The notes under the pieces were generated by a model that did no database searches, was not told the origin of the DNA, and saw nothing but the letters and a program-made list of their open reading frames with translations. The position numbers and the translations under genes were made by a program. From Petasospora fabianii (Eukaryota; Ascomycota; Saccharomycetes; Phaffomycetales; Wickerhamomycetaceae), in assembly GCA_022641835.1 (NCBI GenBank), contig CP048719.1, forward strand, positions 248,001-312,000: 64,000 nt of DNA, in the 5' to 3' direction. This document shows, piece after piece, positions 1 through 10,814 of this stretch (positions are counted from its first letter, which is position 1; each line of letters starts with the position of its first letter).

Positions 1-1
1 G

Positions 2-1492
2 GAGGTATATGATCGTCAATTCTCGAAGAAGCATGCTGTTCTCAACATCTGGATCGAGGAGCCAAGTAAGGATTTGCTCCACAACTCTTCCACCACCATC
101 AAGCCACCTTCGGAGACTGCGCATGATACCGATATCGAGGTCATCGATGAAAACTTGATTGAATCCCCAGATATGGTATTGTTCATTAAGTACTTTGACG
201 TTGAGAAGCAAGCTTTGCTTGGACTTGCCCATATCATTGTCAGTGAAGATGATAAGATCGAGACAGTCCTTCCTTCAATTAAGGGCAGTCTTGGTTTGAC
301 CACATCTGATGAGATCGAAGTGTTCGAAGAGGTGAGTCCAGGCAACGTTGATGTTGTGAAGACTGGCTTGACATTTTATAAAGCTGAGCTTGGTAATGGT
401 GACATTCTGACCATCCAGAAGAAGCCAGTCAGAGACCAGGAGATCAATGCTGAATTGCTGCCATTCTACAAGAAGGCTGATGACTTCTACAAGTTCTTGG
501 CAACTAGACGTTTAATTACCATCAAGCCACTTGAGAGCCACAATTCTGATGATGATTTTGTCGTGGTGGACTCTGATGCTGATTCAGTCGAGGATGAAGG
601 GAAATTCACAATGTGGATCTCCACCCATGCCTCATACGAAGAGTTGGCCACAAGAATCGGAACCTATATCAAGAAAGATCCATCATATTTGAGGGTGTTT
701 GTCAACTACAGTGGTAACAGAGTGCAGATGCGCTCAAACTTATTTTTGGGTAACGTCCTTCCAAAGCAGTCATGGACCACCTCGTCACCTGTGTTTGAGT
801 ATGAGCTCTTGAACATTCCATTTGCTGAACTTGAGTCCATGACATCCTACCAGATCAATTGGATCAACAATAGCTACTTGCACTACACCGAACATGATAT
901 TTTGATGAGCTCAGTTGGTAAGACTGTTGGTGATCTTATTGAGAAACTTCAGTCAAAGGTTGGATTCAAGGATGAGGACAAGAAGAATGTAATCATATGG
1001 ATTAATAGTGGCTCGAGATTCACAACTATTGCTGGTCATCAACATGAGATTGAGGCATTGGAGGACAAGGACAAGATCTACGCCGCTGTTCTTCCTGAGG
1101 AGGCTGAGATCTTGCGTGATGTTTATGAACGAGACCCTCCACTTGAGATCTCTGAGCTCAAGAAATTGCCAAATTTGGTTCCGGTGATTCAATTCAACAG
1201 AGATCCAAGAAACATGCATGGTATCTCATTCATCTTTGCTCTATATCCAAATGAAAATTTGAAGAGCATGAGAGACAGAATGCACAAGAAATTCGGTTTG
1301 GGCGATTCTGAGTTTGCTAAGGTGAAGGTGTGTCTGTGGGATCCAGAACTGAGAAATCCAAGGGAGCTGGAAGATGAGAATCTCATTCCATATGATGAAA
1401 TAGCTGACTCCGAGTTCTTATGTCTCAACTTGGTGGATCGTACTAGTCGTACCGGTGGTAACCATCAGGGCGGAGGTATCTCAATCCGTTGA
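2..1492 (+). CDS. UBP15: Ubiquitin-specific protease Ubp15/USP7, C-terminal part (5' end outside window)
   Basis: The reading frame is already open at base 2 and runs 496 codons to TGA at 1490-1492, so only the C-terminal portion is present. The visible protein matches the tandem ubiquitin-like domains that follow the catalytic domain in USP7/Ubp15. A 'LFIKYFDVEKQ' segment corresponds to the start of a USP7 Ubl unit, and the last ~100 residues resemble the final Ubl pair that activates the catalytic domain in USP7. The catalytic Cys/His boxes are upstream of the window. The family cleaves ubiquitin from substrates; yeast Ubp15 acts in cell-cycle and peroxisomal turnover. An acidic linker (about residues 177-200 of the fragment) separates two Ubl units. 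The assignment rests on remembered family sequence, not on a search. Confidence 0.85.
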   Translation, partial: EVYDRQFSKKHAVLNIWIEEPSKDLLHNSSTTIKPPSETAHDTDIEVIDENLIESPDMVLFIKYFDVEKQALLGLAHIIVSEDDKIETVLPSIKGSLGLTTSDEIEVFEEVSPGNVDVVKTGLTFYKAELGNGDILTIQKKPVRDQEINAELLPFYKKADDFYKFLATRRLITIKPLESHNSDDDFVVVDSDADSVEDEGKFTMWISTHASYEELATRIGTYIKKDPSYLRVFVNYSGNRVQMRSNLFLGNVLPKQSWTTSSPVFEYELLNIPFAELESMTSYQINWINNSYLHYTEHDILMSSVGKTVGDLIEKLQSKVGFKDEDKKNVIIWINSGSRFTTIAGHQHEIEALEDKDKIYAAVLPEEAEILRDVYERDPPLEISELKKLPNLVPVIQFNRDPRNMHGISFIFALYPNENLKSMRDRMHKKFGLGDSEFAKVKVCLWDPELRNPRELEDENLIPYDEIADSEFLCLNLVDRTSRTGGNHQGGGISIR

Positions 1493-2902
1493 TGAGCCTG
1501 ATGATCGCTATACCTATTACCAGGATGGAGAAACGACATTGTACTGGCTGGCCCTTTACATGAGGTTCAACGTGATTACTATCTTCCACACGACTGTTTG
1601 CTTTTATAGCGTTTGAAATTATATATATGCACTTGAATTATCGAGATATTCTGAATCAACCTCTTTCTCTTGTCTGGAGGGTTGTGAAGTCTCCGCCTGA
1701 GGCGGCGCCAAGCATAGGACCCTATGAGGCTGCTGGAGCATATCGTCCTACAGTTCAGTTTTCTCCGGTATCCTGCTACCTTGGGAGAATTTGTCTGTCC
1801 CAAGGTTTACCATCAGTTTGAACAACTGTAAGCGACTCCTTTTTCGATAGAGCGCGCCCGAAAATACTTACAGTTATGTCCTGGCTTACCGGCAGGCACA
1901 TGTTGCTGTTGTTGACGTTCGTTATTGTTGTCAATGTTGTGCGTTGTAGCATTTCACGACATCCATTGAAGCCAGTACTTGGCGCAAAAACTCTTGTGTC
2001 GTTCTCCAACATCAGCCACGTTCACAGGGTTTGTGTCCAGAGAGTGCATAGACATGGTTCGGTAGAAGTTACCGTTGTCTGCTACTCTAAAGTTTGAGGT
2101 TCAACAGATTGGATTTACATACGCTCGGGTCCTCCATCTGCACCGGCCATTTTTCTTCCTTTCCTTTCTCTGCGCGACTTTTTCGCCAGTTGTCCTGAAA
2201 CACACTTGTCCCGTGTCCCGCTGTCCTGACATCATCCACGACGCCCCCACTGACAAAAAAGAAATGAAATAGCCGGCTGGGTCCATAGCAGTTGCCGAAT
2301 CCAGAAGTGTAAAGACGAGAGTCTTAAAACTTTACAGCTGAATAACATTCACGCTGCTGGTTTCGGCGGCTATTATCGTAGGCCATAATAATATGTTGTT
2401 GCCAACAGAGAAGACCCAGCACCTCGACGCCCGACAAGCAGTGAACAAGGACCCAAAGGAACCCTGCGTGGAAGTTGCAAATGGAGAGGGTCCTTCTGTG
2501 GCAACGGCTCTTTGTTCCCAATGGGGTCCATCTCCCCTGATAAGCTGCGTCGGCGGCTCATCTGCGGAAGACAAGGTGCATTAGCCTGCAGGTCCAACTA
2601 GGGTCGACCCGGGACTTGGACAAAGCGCGATCGACCCTGGTTGGCAAGCTCAACACGGAAACCGAAATTTCGGCCGATAAAGCTCACACGACTAGTTGTT
2701 TGATCTGGAACACGAGCCCTGAAGACCTTTGTGTTCCCCAAACCTATCTTTGTCAGTTGTTCTTACTCTGACTCGAGACCAACAGCCGTCTGACCTAGAT
2801 AAACGCATCCTTGATTACGACTCTGCAGATCTTGATATTCCCCAGCCTTTCTCCCCATTCTTTTTCTCCTATACCTCCACGGTACCAAAATACCGACACA
2901 CA
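1493..2902. other. Intergenic stretch, no supported gene
   Basis: About 1.4 kb between the UBP15 stop and the EMP70-like start. Only short overlapping frames in several phases are present, none recognisable. It contains a 9-bp perfect inverted repeat (AACTGTAAG at 1824-1832, CTTACAGTT at 1867-1875). Presumably it holds the UBP15 3' end and the promoter of the downstream gene. Confidence 0.6.
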
Positions 2903-4828
2903 ATGAAGACTTTTTCGGTCCTCTCTTCTATCACAGCATCTCTGCTGGCTCTCTCACAAGTTGTTAATGCCAACAGAATCTTCCACGAGGGTGACTCTCT
3001 GATGTTCTCAGTGAAACCGTTAACTCCAGGTGGTGGGTCCTTCGACGACAAGCTCTACCTCTACCCAATTGACTACTACCACCCAACCTTGGGCTCATGT
3101 CCACCAAAGGCACAAGATGAGGACCAAAACTCAGACGTTCTTATAACAGATCCATTTTTTGGCAACAATTTCATGAATGCCCCTTTCAACACATCTTTCC
3201 TCAACCGTGACGCCAGATGTGCCCTTCTCTGTGATAGAAACTACAATGCCACCAACGTGACGTTCATCAACGATCTCATCAAGAAGAACTACAAACTCAA
3301 CTTCTACGTCGAGGATATCCCAGTCGGCCATGAACTATTTGACTTTGAGACCCAGAAGTTTTACATTGACCTGGGTGTTCCACTCGGATACCTTGATGTC
3401 GACAAAATTCCTCACCTTTTCAACCACTTCCAATTTACCGTCTATTACAAGTCTTCGGGCCAGGAACTCGAGATTCTGTACGCCACTGTTTCCACACAGT
3501 CCTTAACCAGAATCCCACAGGTTCCACTCGCTTGCCACTTATCGCCACCATTGTTGCTCCGTAATAGTGACTTCTCCTATAACGGCAACAGGATCTCCTA
3601 CGATGTCGCCTGGAAGGAGGTTCACGTTGACAAAACCTGGAAACGTACCTGGGAGGTATACCATAATGACATTGTCAAGCCATTTGTTTCTCGCTCGATC
3701 ATGTTGATGTTCCTCATTCTTACTCTCATTGTTAGCACATACACTTACACTACTGTGTCCAGGGCCCTTTCTACAGAAAAAGTCAATGTATTGCAAAAGT
3801 CCAAGCTTATGAGTATGAATGACAATAATGAATTGCAGGAAGAGCTTGCCGCTGATGATTTGATTGATGACTTCGAATTCTCTTGGCCAGCTCTTGCTCA
3901 CGATGTATTTAGAAGACCTGGTTTCTCCACTTTCCTCTACTTCTACGTTTCCCTTGGTGCACAGTTGACATTGACTGCTTTCATTGTGATTTTGCACTAT
4001 GCCACTGGTACTTTGAACATTCACGGCATCAACAACGAGCTTGAGTGGTCAATATTGTTCAACTTTTTCCTTACCCTGCCAGTGTTTTCCCTTTTGCACT
4101 GCTACTTGTTCAAGTTCTTTGGCTACGCCGAGCAGACCAAGAAGAAGCTTGTCACATCTCTTGTCATCAACTCCTTGGCTGTTCCAACGGTGCTCTATCC
4201 ATTCGTCAGTTACTACAACGGCTTGCACGCCTCTGTTGAGTCTCCACTTCACATCTCCCTCGGTCACTACCACACTGTTGCCTTCTTCTACATCGGCATC
4301 ACACTCATATCGTTCCTCCTTGGTCTCCGTTTCATCAAACCAGTTGGCCGTGCCACCTCCGAGATCCAGAAGCAGATCCCAGACCTTCCATTTACATTCC
4401 AGACCATCCCGAACATGGTCATTACAGGTCTCTTCCCCTTCGGAGCCATTCTTGTCCCACTATCCTCAATCTACATCTCACTGTGGTATAACCACTTCTT
4501 TGCCGGAGCAACCCTCACTGTGTCTTCTCTGCTACTCATTGTTCTCCTCTCGTCCATCTCGATCTTGAACATGTACTTTGGACTCAGCGTCGGTAATTGG
4601 AAGTGGACATGGTTCTCTTTCTTGAGTGGTTCCAGTGTCGGTGTCTACACGTTCCTATACTCCTTCTACCTCACCAAGTGGAATTTCGGTGACGCTGCTT
4701 CCTTCCACTTGTTTGTGTTGCAAAACTTGGCCATTTCCACCGTTGTGGGTTTGATTGGTGGTGCTGTTGCCTTTGTCAGTTGCTTCGTGTTCGTGCAGAA
4801 GCTATATGCTGGCTTGTCAGAGGCATGA
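2903..4828 (+). CDS. EMP70/TM9SF (nonaspanin) family membrane protein
   Basis: This 641-aa protein has the standard TM9 layout: a cleavable signal peptide (MKTFSVLSSITASLLALSQ), a lumenal domain of about 250 residues with conserved Cys and N-glycosylation sequons (NATNVT), then nine hydrophobic segments beginning near residue 265. The frame is open upstream, but the ATG at 2903 is chosen because the signal peptide starts there. The C-terminal third ('ENWKW'-like VGNWKWTW, then FVQKLY near the end) resembles S. cerevisiae Emp70 and Tmn2 more than Tmn3. Family members sit in endosome/Golgi membranes and affect protein sorting, copper homeostasis and adhesion. The classical C-terminal KxD/E retrieval signal of the family is not clear here (ends GLSEA). 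Family call is firm; the exact paralog is not. Confidence 0.88.
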   Translation: MKTFSVLSSITASLLALSQVVNANRIFHEGDSLMFSVKPLTPGGGSFDDKLYLYPIDYYHPTLGSCPPKAQDEDQNSDVLITDPFFGNNFMNAPFNTSFLNRDARCALLCDRNYNATNVTFINDLIKKNYKLNFYVEDIPVGHELFDFETQKFYIDLGVPLGYLDVDKIPHLFNHFQFTVYYKSSGQELEILYATVSTQSLTRIPQVPLACHLSPPLLLRNSDFSYNGNRISYDVAWKEVHVDKTWKRTWEVYHNDIVKPFVSRSIMLMFLILTLIVSTYTYTTVSRALSTEKVNVLQKSKLMSMNDNNELQEELAADDLIDDFEFSWPALAHDVFRRPGFSTFLYFYVSLGAQLTLTAFIVILHYATGTLNIHGINNELEWSILFNFFLTLPVFSLLHCYLFKFFGYAEQTKKKLVTSLVINSLAVPTVLYPFVSYYNGLHASVESPLHISLGHYHTVAFFYIGITLISFLLGLRFIKPVGRATSEIQKQIPDLPFTFQTIPNMVITGLFPFGAILVPLSSIYISLWYNHFFAGATLTVSSLLLIVLLSSISILNMYFGLSVGNWKWTWFSFLSGSSVGVYTFLYSFYLTKWNFGDAASFHLFVLQNLAISTVVGLIGGAVAFVSCFVFVQKLYAGLSEA

Positions 4829-5080
4829 TCTTCTTCTCGAACAACTAATCTGATATTAATATATAATGCATAAATATTCATCCTATATACTCTATAGATC
4901 AGTGTAAATTATGCCGGTTTCTACTTGAGCAACACGGCTGAGGGCTCTGCTACTGGATAAGATCGCGGCTGTGAAATTTCAATTTCGCTTCTTGACACAT
5001 CGCAATATAACGCCAAGGCTCATCGACTAGGACCGACCACTGATAGGCACAATTCACATTTAAATCAACAACTGGTCAAT

Positions 5081-5756
5081 ATGGGTATTCTTATGATAAT
5101 TGTACGTGACGACAAATCTTAATCTCTCTTCTTGTTCGTCCTTATCATTAGGGCTTCCCCAGAGATAAAGTTGCTAACATGCTATCCCTTAGCTCTTTGC
5201 CACCTTAACCACACAGATGGTGCTTATGACCATTCTGGTACTTCCATTGCCACTCCGTCTTCGAAAGTCCTCTTTCAATGTCTACTCGAAACTTTATGAC
5301 AACAAAGAATTCCGCACCGTGTATTCCGTTGCTGGCGTAGTGGTCACGTTGCTCTTCATCGACGCCCTCAAGTCTACGTGGAAGCTCAAGACCAATGACA
5401 CGTACAACTTGACACAGTACAGAGCCACGTATCAGCACAGCTCGGATGTAATGGCTCGCATCTTCTATGCTCAAAGAAATGTGTACATCAGTGGTGCCGT
5501 GGTGTTCTTTGGATTTGCCATTCCTACGGTTTTCACGATTGTTAGAAGATTGATCAAGTATGAAGAGTTGGCTAGAGCTATGAAGGATCCAAAGCAAGTT
5601 GAGGCCAAGATTGTGGAATTGAAAGATCAGTTGTCTAAAAAGACTAAGGAAGTTGAAGTATTTGAGAGTCAAAAGAAGGGTTTGGAGAGAAGTTATGACG
5701 AGTTGGCTGACAAGTTGAACTCTAGTGAGACTGCTAGTGATAAGAAGAAGGATTGA
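5081..5756 (+). CDS. BAP31-like ER membrane protein (Yet1/Yet3 family), one intron
   Basis: The coding sequence is spliced: exon 1 is 5081-5101 (MGILMII), the intron 5102-5192 (donor GTACGT, branch GCTAAC near 5172, acceptor TTAG) and exon 2 5193-5756. The joined protein is 194 aa and reads through the junction as MGILMII|LFATLTTQMVLM. Three N-terminal membrane segments with 'LPLPLRLRK' after the first, a conserved FYAQRN motif before the third, and a charged coiled-coil tail from about residue 125 are hallmarks of BAP31/Yet proteins. Yeast Yet1 and Yet3 form an ER complex linked to secretory cargo and inositol regulation. The ATG at 5217 is internal. I cannot separate YET1 from YET3. Confidence 0.87.
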
Positions 5757-5869
5757 TTTACAGCTACTGAACGACAAATGAGACAAAGCTGTTTGTCTAT
5801 ATTAGAACAAAAGGAAAAATCTATGGGTCTAAAAAATTCTATATAAACTGTAGAAGAGCCCGCGCATAA

Positions 5870-6874
5870 TTAGTTCATCTTGTGAGGGATGCCAGATCCC
5901 CAAACCTCATTATGGTGCTCTCCAAATGCCTCTTTGACTTTCTTCACTAAGGCATCATCATCACTTTTATTCTCCTTAACGTTCCAATACTGTTCAATAG
6001 CACTGTTCAATTCTTTCAAGTTTGAAACACCAAGCACAACAGGCCCATGTGGCAAGAATTCTCTGAGTGCAAATCGGGTGGCAAGATCCGCAAGCTCAAC
6101 ATTCTCAGCAGCCGTCAAAGCAGCAACTTCCTGGCATTTATCCCTAAGTTCCTTTGAAGCTGGATGGAACTCGTGCGTTGGACCGGATCTGAGAAGGGAC
6201 ATCGAGAGGATAGAGGCACACAATAGCTTTTTAAGCTTGCACTCTTCGTAGAACTTTGAAATGTAGTTTCTCAAACGTTCGTTCTGCAAATTGAAGTTTG
6301 AGTACGACAAGACAGCATCTAGTGGGCCAACAGATGGGGTGGTGACAGCCTTTTTCGAGATGTAGAACAAGAAGTCAACAGGGTATCCACTGAGACCAAA
6401 ATGCTTTATGATTCCCTCGTCTTTCAACTTCTTTAACTCAGCCAATGCGCCAAAGATCTTGTCCTCCTCAACAAACTCGATATCATGTAGATAGACCAAG
6501 TCCAGGTAAGTCGTGTCTAGTCTCTCCAACGATCTCAATACACTCTTCCTGATCCATTCTGGTGAGTAATCAAAGTCATCCAGGAACAAACGGCCACATT
6601 TGGTAACGATGTAGTACCACTCTCTTGGAATCTCTGGCTTAAGCTTCTTTAATGCTTCACCGAGAATGATCTCAGATGGCCCGTAGTATGGGGAAGTATC
6701 AATGGCACGAATACCATGGGTAAAGCCTGTGCGTAGGATTTCCTCTGCTGGGAGCTGTTCTGGGTGGTCGTTGAACTGTTGGTTAAAGACAGCGCCACCG
6801 AGGAGCAAGTCTGGGAGGTCTTCGATACGGCCAGTGACCGGAGTACCAAAGGGTCCGATTGGCTTGAGGTCCAT
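5870..6874 (-). CDS. ARA2: NAD-dependent D-arabinose 1-dehydrogenase Ara2 (aldo-keto reductase)
   Basis: A 334-aa aldo-keto reductase, collinear with S. cerevisiae Ara2 throughout (LILGGA-like LLLGGAVFNQQ, AIDTSPYYGPSE, VYLHDIEF, LDAVLSY, ASILSMSLLRSG, GPVVLGVS and a C-terminal SGIPH). The catalytic tetrad is visible as Asp59, Tyr64, Lys92 and His130. Ara2 oxidises D-arabinose to D-arabinono-1,4-lactone, the penultimate route to D-erythroascorbate, an ascorbate-like antioxidant, in the cytosol. The start is the ATG complement at 6872-6874. It is divergent from SUB1, with 151 bp between the two start codons, so the promoters must overlap. Confidence 0.93.
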   Translation of the reverse strand: MDLKPIGPFGTPVTGRIEDLPDLLLGGAVFNQQFNDHPEQLPAEEILRTGFTHGIRAIDTSPYYGPSEIILGEALKKLKPEIPREWYYIVTKCGRLFLDDFDYSPEWIRKSVLRSLERLDTTYLDLVYLHDIEFVEEDKIFGALAELKKLKDEGIIKHFGLSGYPVDFLFYISKKAVTTPSVGPLDAVLSYSNFNLQNERLRNYISKFYEECKLKKLLCASILSMSLLRSGPTHEFHPASKELRDKCQEVAALTAAENVELADLATRFALREFLPHGPVVLGVSNLKELNSAIEQYWNVKENKSDDDALVKKVKEAFGEHHNEVWGSGIPHKMN

Positions 6875-7025
6875 AATTATGTGGCTGTTCGACTTGGTTT
6901 GAGGTGCAAGTGGTAGACGGTTTACATGCTCGAGACGAAGATGTTTCGTGGAAATATCAAAACGCCACCACTATCACTACACCTTCACCTGCGTATAAAG
7001 CTTTGAGCAACGCCAGCAACGCAGA

Positions 7026-7506
7026 ATGGCACCAAAACGCGAGAGAGACGAAGAAGACGACTTGTCGTTAGCAGAGCTCCCGGCCTCACCGTCCACTTCA
7101 GCGGACAAGAAGACTGTTAAATCCAAGATGCAGAGAAATGACGAGGGCGACCTGTTCGTGGAGGTGAGTGAATACATTGTCCTGAACACTACGTGTAATG
7201 AAGACTAACAATAGACCCTAGCTCGGTAAGAGCAAACGTTGCACTGTTCGCCAGTTCAAGGGCACGACACTTGTGGATGTACGTGAGTACTACGACGCCG
7301 GTGAGGGCCAGATGAAGCCAGGGAAGAAGGGCATATCTTTGACATTGGATCAATGGAGAGCGCTTCTCGACAACATGGACCTCGTTGAAGGCGCCGTATC
7401 AGCCATGGAGGCAGCCTCTGACAAAAGGAAGACCACCCCGAAGAAGAAGAAGTCGGCACCTCAAAAGGATGACGGCTTTGTCGTTGGTGATGACGTTGAA
7501 GACTAA
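7026..7506 (+). CDS. SUB1: Transcriptional coactivator Sub1/PC4, one intron
   Basis: Exon 1 is 7026-7163 (46 codons, acidic and Ser-rich), the intron 7164-7221 (donor GTGAGT, branch GACTAAC at 7203-7209, acceptor CTAG) and exon 2 7222-7506, giving 140 aa. Exon 2 opens with the PC4 fold: LGKSKRCTVRQF, LVDVREYY, then GQMKPGKKGISLT, which is nearly identical to the same stretch of yeast Sub1. PC4/Sub1 binds single-stranded DNA and TFIIB and assists RNA polymerase II initiation, elongation and 3'-end choice. The C-terminal tail here is short and Lys-rich (KKKKSAPQK) before an acidic end, much shorter than the 292-aa S. cerevisiae protein and nearer to the compact PC4 of other eukaryotes. Confidence 0.93.
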
Positions 7507-7826
7507 TGAATGCGATGTCCCCCCGCTATTGAAGCTTGATAAACTTTACGTAGAGACCGAAATTAGTTAATTTGTCCCGGAGTCGAACCCGAGACAGTGC
7601 GGCTAAAAAAAGTTTCGAGGGCAATTACAAGCGCAAAAATGCAGGGCGGCAGCTGCCAAGTGCCTTCGGTGACGCTGGGCCGACAAGAGAGCACAAAGCA
7701 TAAAAGCAACATGAGAAGATGACTTTGAGCTTCGCTTTCCACCACTAACTTCAATAGCAGTTACATCAAATAGCGAGTAGCGCAGCGACACACCACGCAG
7801 ACACATATCATACTCATACAGAAGGC

Positions 7827-10499
7827 ATGGACAGCGACTCGGAGCCTCTGCTTCCTGAAGATCCTCTCAGCGAGGATCCACTTCCCTCCTCCAACTCGCA
7901 GACCCGTCCACGTCAAACGTCTCGGGGTTCTCAGGGTCATGTTCCACTAAGCTCACCGCCACGAAGACGTCGTAACACTTTCACTCGTTCCTCCTTCTCG
8001 CAATCATCAGGTTCTCCGCGAGCACTCAACGCTGGAAACATCACTGCGCCGGCCCTTTACTCTAACGACGTCCATGGCGCCTATCTGAACGATGTTGAGT
8101 CCTCACGAGCCAACTCTCTTTCATCCACAGGTGGCTTCCGTGATCTGAGAAGCTATGACCCAAGGGCTCTCCCATCTACACGTCGTGGCTCATTCAGACG
8201 CCTCACAACCACTGGAGATACACCCGTCCTGGCACAGAACGCATCTCCAAGTCTCGCTGAGCGCTGGGTCCAGAGACAGTCTTTGCTACAGGGCCAACCA
8301 ACGACGCATTATGGCTCGATGGCACATCATTCAGGAAGCACTAGAATCGACATGGACATTCTCGAGAGAGAGAATGAAATTAGAGGTGGGGCTCCTGCTT
8401 CTAGTCACAGCCATGTTGATGCTGATGATTTTGATTCTAAACCCAGTACGAGAAGAAATTCGGATGCTAGTTCACTGGATGATGTTTGCTTCCCACTAGA
8501 TGTGCTCGATAATATCCAGGGACCTAAGAATTGGCCAGACTTGTCTGTTTTGGAAGAGTTTCAGAAAGAGGAGACCGAGAGATTGCAGCAGGAGGCAACA
8601 AGGGAGATGGCTGCTGCCAACATGAGATATGACCAAAAATCTGAAACAGGATCCGTTGATACACATTCTGCACAGGTTGAATTCTCTCATCCGATTGTCA
8701 CAAAAGTTGATACATCAGCTGCGATTTCCCAGCCACAACCGCTCTCTCAGCACTTTGCTAATCAAAAGATTAATGAGACAGAGACATTGAACGGACGACT
8801 CAGACCACCGAAGATTAATCCATTCGACAAGAATAACAGATTCAACAAGGCTAGTAACGCCGAATTTCTCAAGACAATCAATTATCCACCACATATCATC
8901 AACAATAACCCAGAACATTTCAGATTCACATATTTCAGAGAGGATCTTGACTCCACCGTGCACTCTCCATCAATCTCGGGTCTACTACAACCAGACCAGA
9001 AATTTGCTGATTTGTTCGATTGTAAGGAATATTCTAAGCAGCAGATGCTTAGGCCATCTACCTCAAGCCTTCAAGTCCCATCTACATCTTCCAATACCGC
9101 ATCTGGAACACCTATCCGTAATGCAACACCGGCACCATCCGACACCAAAGCTTCCTCCATTGATGATGAAGTGACTCCATTCTGGCTTGATGTTTTGAAC
9201 CCAACAGAAGAAGAGATGAAAGTAATCTCCAAGACATTCCAGATCCATCCACTTACTACAGAGGATATCTTCCTCGGAGAGACACGTGAGAAAGTTGAGC
9301 TCTTCAAAGATTACTACTTTGTCTGTTTCCGCTCATTTGACATCGTTCAAGAACGGAAGAAGAAAAATCGTCGCAGACCTCACCTCGATGAAGATGAAGC
9401 TAATGCTGCTTCTGCATCTTCTATCAAAAAGACTATCTGGTCTCAGTTCTTTGGGAATAAGCCATTCTCCTCAAAATCCTCTTCCCTCCGCTCAGAGTCA
9501 TCATCTGCCCGCAAACGTCGTCGCCAGATTGAACGTGAGCAATACCAACGTAAGTCAGGTGAGAAACACATCCCAAAGAATGATGAGCTCGAACCTTTGA
9601 ACGTATACATCATTGTCTTCAGACATGCTGTGCTTACCTTCCACTTTGCGCCAACGCCCCACCCGGTTAATGTGAGAAGAAGAGCAAGATTCTTGAGAGA
9701 GTACTTGACTGTTAGTGCTGATTGGATTGCATATGCCCTGATTGATGACATCACTGATGCATTTGGTCCTATGATTGAAAGTATCGAGGATGAAGTGAAT
9801 CAGATTGAAGATGCCATTCTACGAATGCATCCAGGAAACGATTCAAGTGATGAGGATTCCAGTGATGACGAAGATGATTTTGAAATGTTGGCATCATCAC
9901 AGAAGTCGTTGTTGCGGAACAGAAAGGGGAGCGTTGTCGATGGTAGATCTATTAAGAGTGTCAGTTCTTCCTCAACGAGATCTACATCAAGTAATGTCAT
10001 TGAATGGAAGAAGAAGGGCGATTTGTTGAAACGCATCGGTGAGTCCAGAAAGAGAGTCATGGCACTTTTAAGATTGTTGGGTTCGAAAGTCGATGTGATC
10101 AAAGGGTTTGCTAAGAGATGTAACGAGCAATGGGAGGTGGCTCCAAGATCTGAGATTGGTATGTACCTGGGAGATATTCAGGACCATATCGTCACCATGG
10201 TCCAGTCGCTTAACCACTACGAAAAGCTTTTAGCCCGTTCCCACTCCAACTACTTGGCACAGATCAACATCGACATGACGAAGGTCAACAATGATACCAA
10301 TGATGTTCTTGGTAAGATCTCTATTTTGGGTACCGTGGTGTTGCCAATGAACATCGTCACCGGTATGTGGGGTATGAACGTTATCGTCCCGGGACAGGAT
10401 TATGACGGTTTGCTGTGGTTCTGGGGTATCGTGTTTGGTATGTTCGTCTTTGCCTTTTGCTCATACGTTTACATGAAGCGTCTATCGGGATTAGACTGA
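7827..10499 (+). CDS. MNR2: CorA-type magnesium transporter Mnr2 (vacuolar Mg2+ release)
   Basis: The 890-aa protein follows S. cerevisiae Mnr2 nearly end to end. A disordered Ser/Arg-rich N-terminus (1-220) is followed by YPPHIINNNPEHFRFTYFR, LDSTVHSP.ISGLLQP, 'FWLDVLNPTEEEM' and 'HPLTTEDIFLGETREKVELF'. A large CorA core comes next, then two C-terminal membrane segments with the CorA signature GMN at 849-851 (GMWGMNV). An acidic insert (residues ~670-690) sits in the middle of the long helix, as in Mnr2. CorA proteins are pentameric Mg2+ channels; Mnr2 is the vacuolar member that returns stored Mg2+ to the cytosol. The start is the first in-frame ATG, with a TATA-like CATAAAAG about 130 bp upstream. 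Confidence 0.94.
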   Translation: MDSDSEPLLPEDPLSEDPLPSSNSQTRPRQTSRGSQGHVPLSSPPRRRRNTFTRSSFSQSSGSPRALNAGNITAPALYSNDVHGAYLNDVESSRANSLSSTGGFRDLRSYDPRALPSTRRGSFRRLTTTGDTPVLAQNASPSLAERWVQRQSLLQGQPTTHYGSMAHHSGSTRIDMDILERENEIRGGAPASSHSHVDADDFDSKPSTRRNSDASSLDDVCFPLDVLDNIQGPKNWPDLSVLEEFQKEETERLQQEATREMAAANMRYDQKSETGSVDTHSAQVEFSHPIVTKVDTSAAISQPQPLSQHFANQKINETETLNGRLRPPKINPFDKNNRFNKASNAEFLKTINYPPHIINNNPEHFRFTYFREDLDSTVHSPSISGLLQPDQKFADLFDCKEYSKQQMLRPSTSSLQVPSTSSNTASGTPIRNATPAPSDTKASSIDDEVTPFWLDVLNPTEEEMKVISKTFQIHPLTTEDIFLGETREKVELFKDYYFVCFRSFDIVQERKKKNRRRPHLDEDEANAASASSIKKTIWSQFFGNKPFSSKSSSLRSESSSARKRRRQIEREQYQRKSGEKHIPKNDELEPLNVYIIVFRHAVLTFHFAPTPHPVNVRRRARFLREYLTVSADWIAYALIDDITDAFGPMIESIEDEVNQIEDAILRMHPGNDSSDEDSSDDEDDFEMLASSQKSLLRNRKGSVVDGRSIKSVSSSSTRSTSSNVIEWKKKGDLLKRIGESRKRVMALLRLLGSKVDVIKGFAKRCNEQWEVAPRSEIGMYLGDIQDHIVTMVQSLNHYEKLLARSHSNYLAQINIDMTKVNNDTNDVLGKISILGTVVLPMNIVTGMWGMNVIVPGQDYDGLLWFWGIVFGMFVFAFCSYVYMKRLSGLD

Positions 10500-10814
10500 A
10501 AAATCAACAACTGATCAATCATATTGTATAGGACTCTAATGTCTGTTGGTTCGGGAGGGCCGTGTATTAATGCGTACTGAAACTTACCCTCTTTTGTGGG
10601 GAAATTCTTAGCTAATGAGTCCGGCTACGCGTAGTATACGTCACGAGCCAATTACCTGCCACACTTTGTATGGGTCGTTCGAGAAATTCGTGATCGGCCA
10701 ACATCACCTGCACACTACTTAAGAGATCAACCCGGGTGGTTTGAGCCAACTGAGCATATTTTGATCAACCTCTCTTGCAGATATTTAATAAATTGCTCGT
10801 CCTCAAATTTCAAA
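10500..10814. promoter_or_regulatory. Intergenic: MNR2 3' end and CCS1 promoter
   Basis: About 315 bp between tandem genes. No gene or repeat is seen. The CCS1 promoter presumably lies in the right half. Confidence 0.4.

Noticed and set aside
1876-2097. 73-codon ORF beginning with a signal-peptide-like MSWLTGRHMLLLLTFVIVV
   Set aside because: No recognisable mature part and no conserved neighbour. An intron-like GTAAGC...TTACAG segment before it is only 46 nt, shorter than any intron here, and lacks a branch point. Probably chance.
4041-4568. 175-codon Ser-rich frame inside the EMP70-like gene
   Set aside because: Out-of-frame shadow of a clear membrane-protein gene; composition is a by-product of the real codons.
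7570-7610. tRNA-like B-box (GGTTCGACTCC on the minus strand)
   Set aside because: The T-stem has a mismatch, no A-box lies at the right distance and no acceptor stem can be paired.
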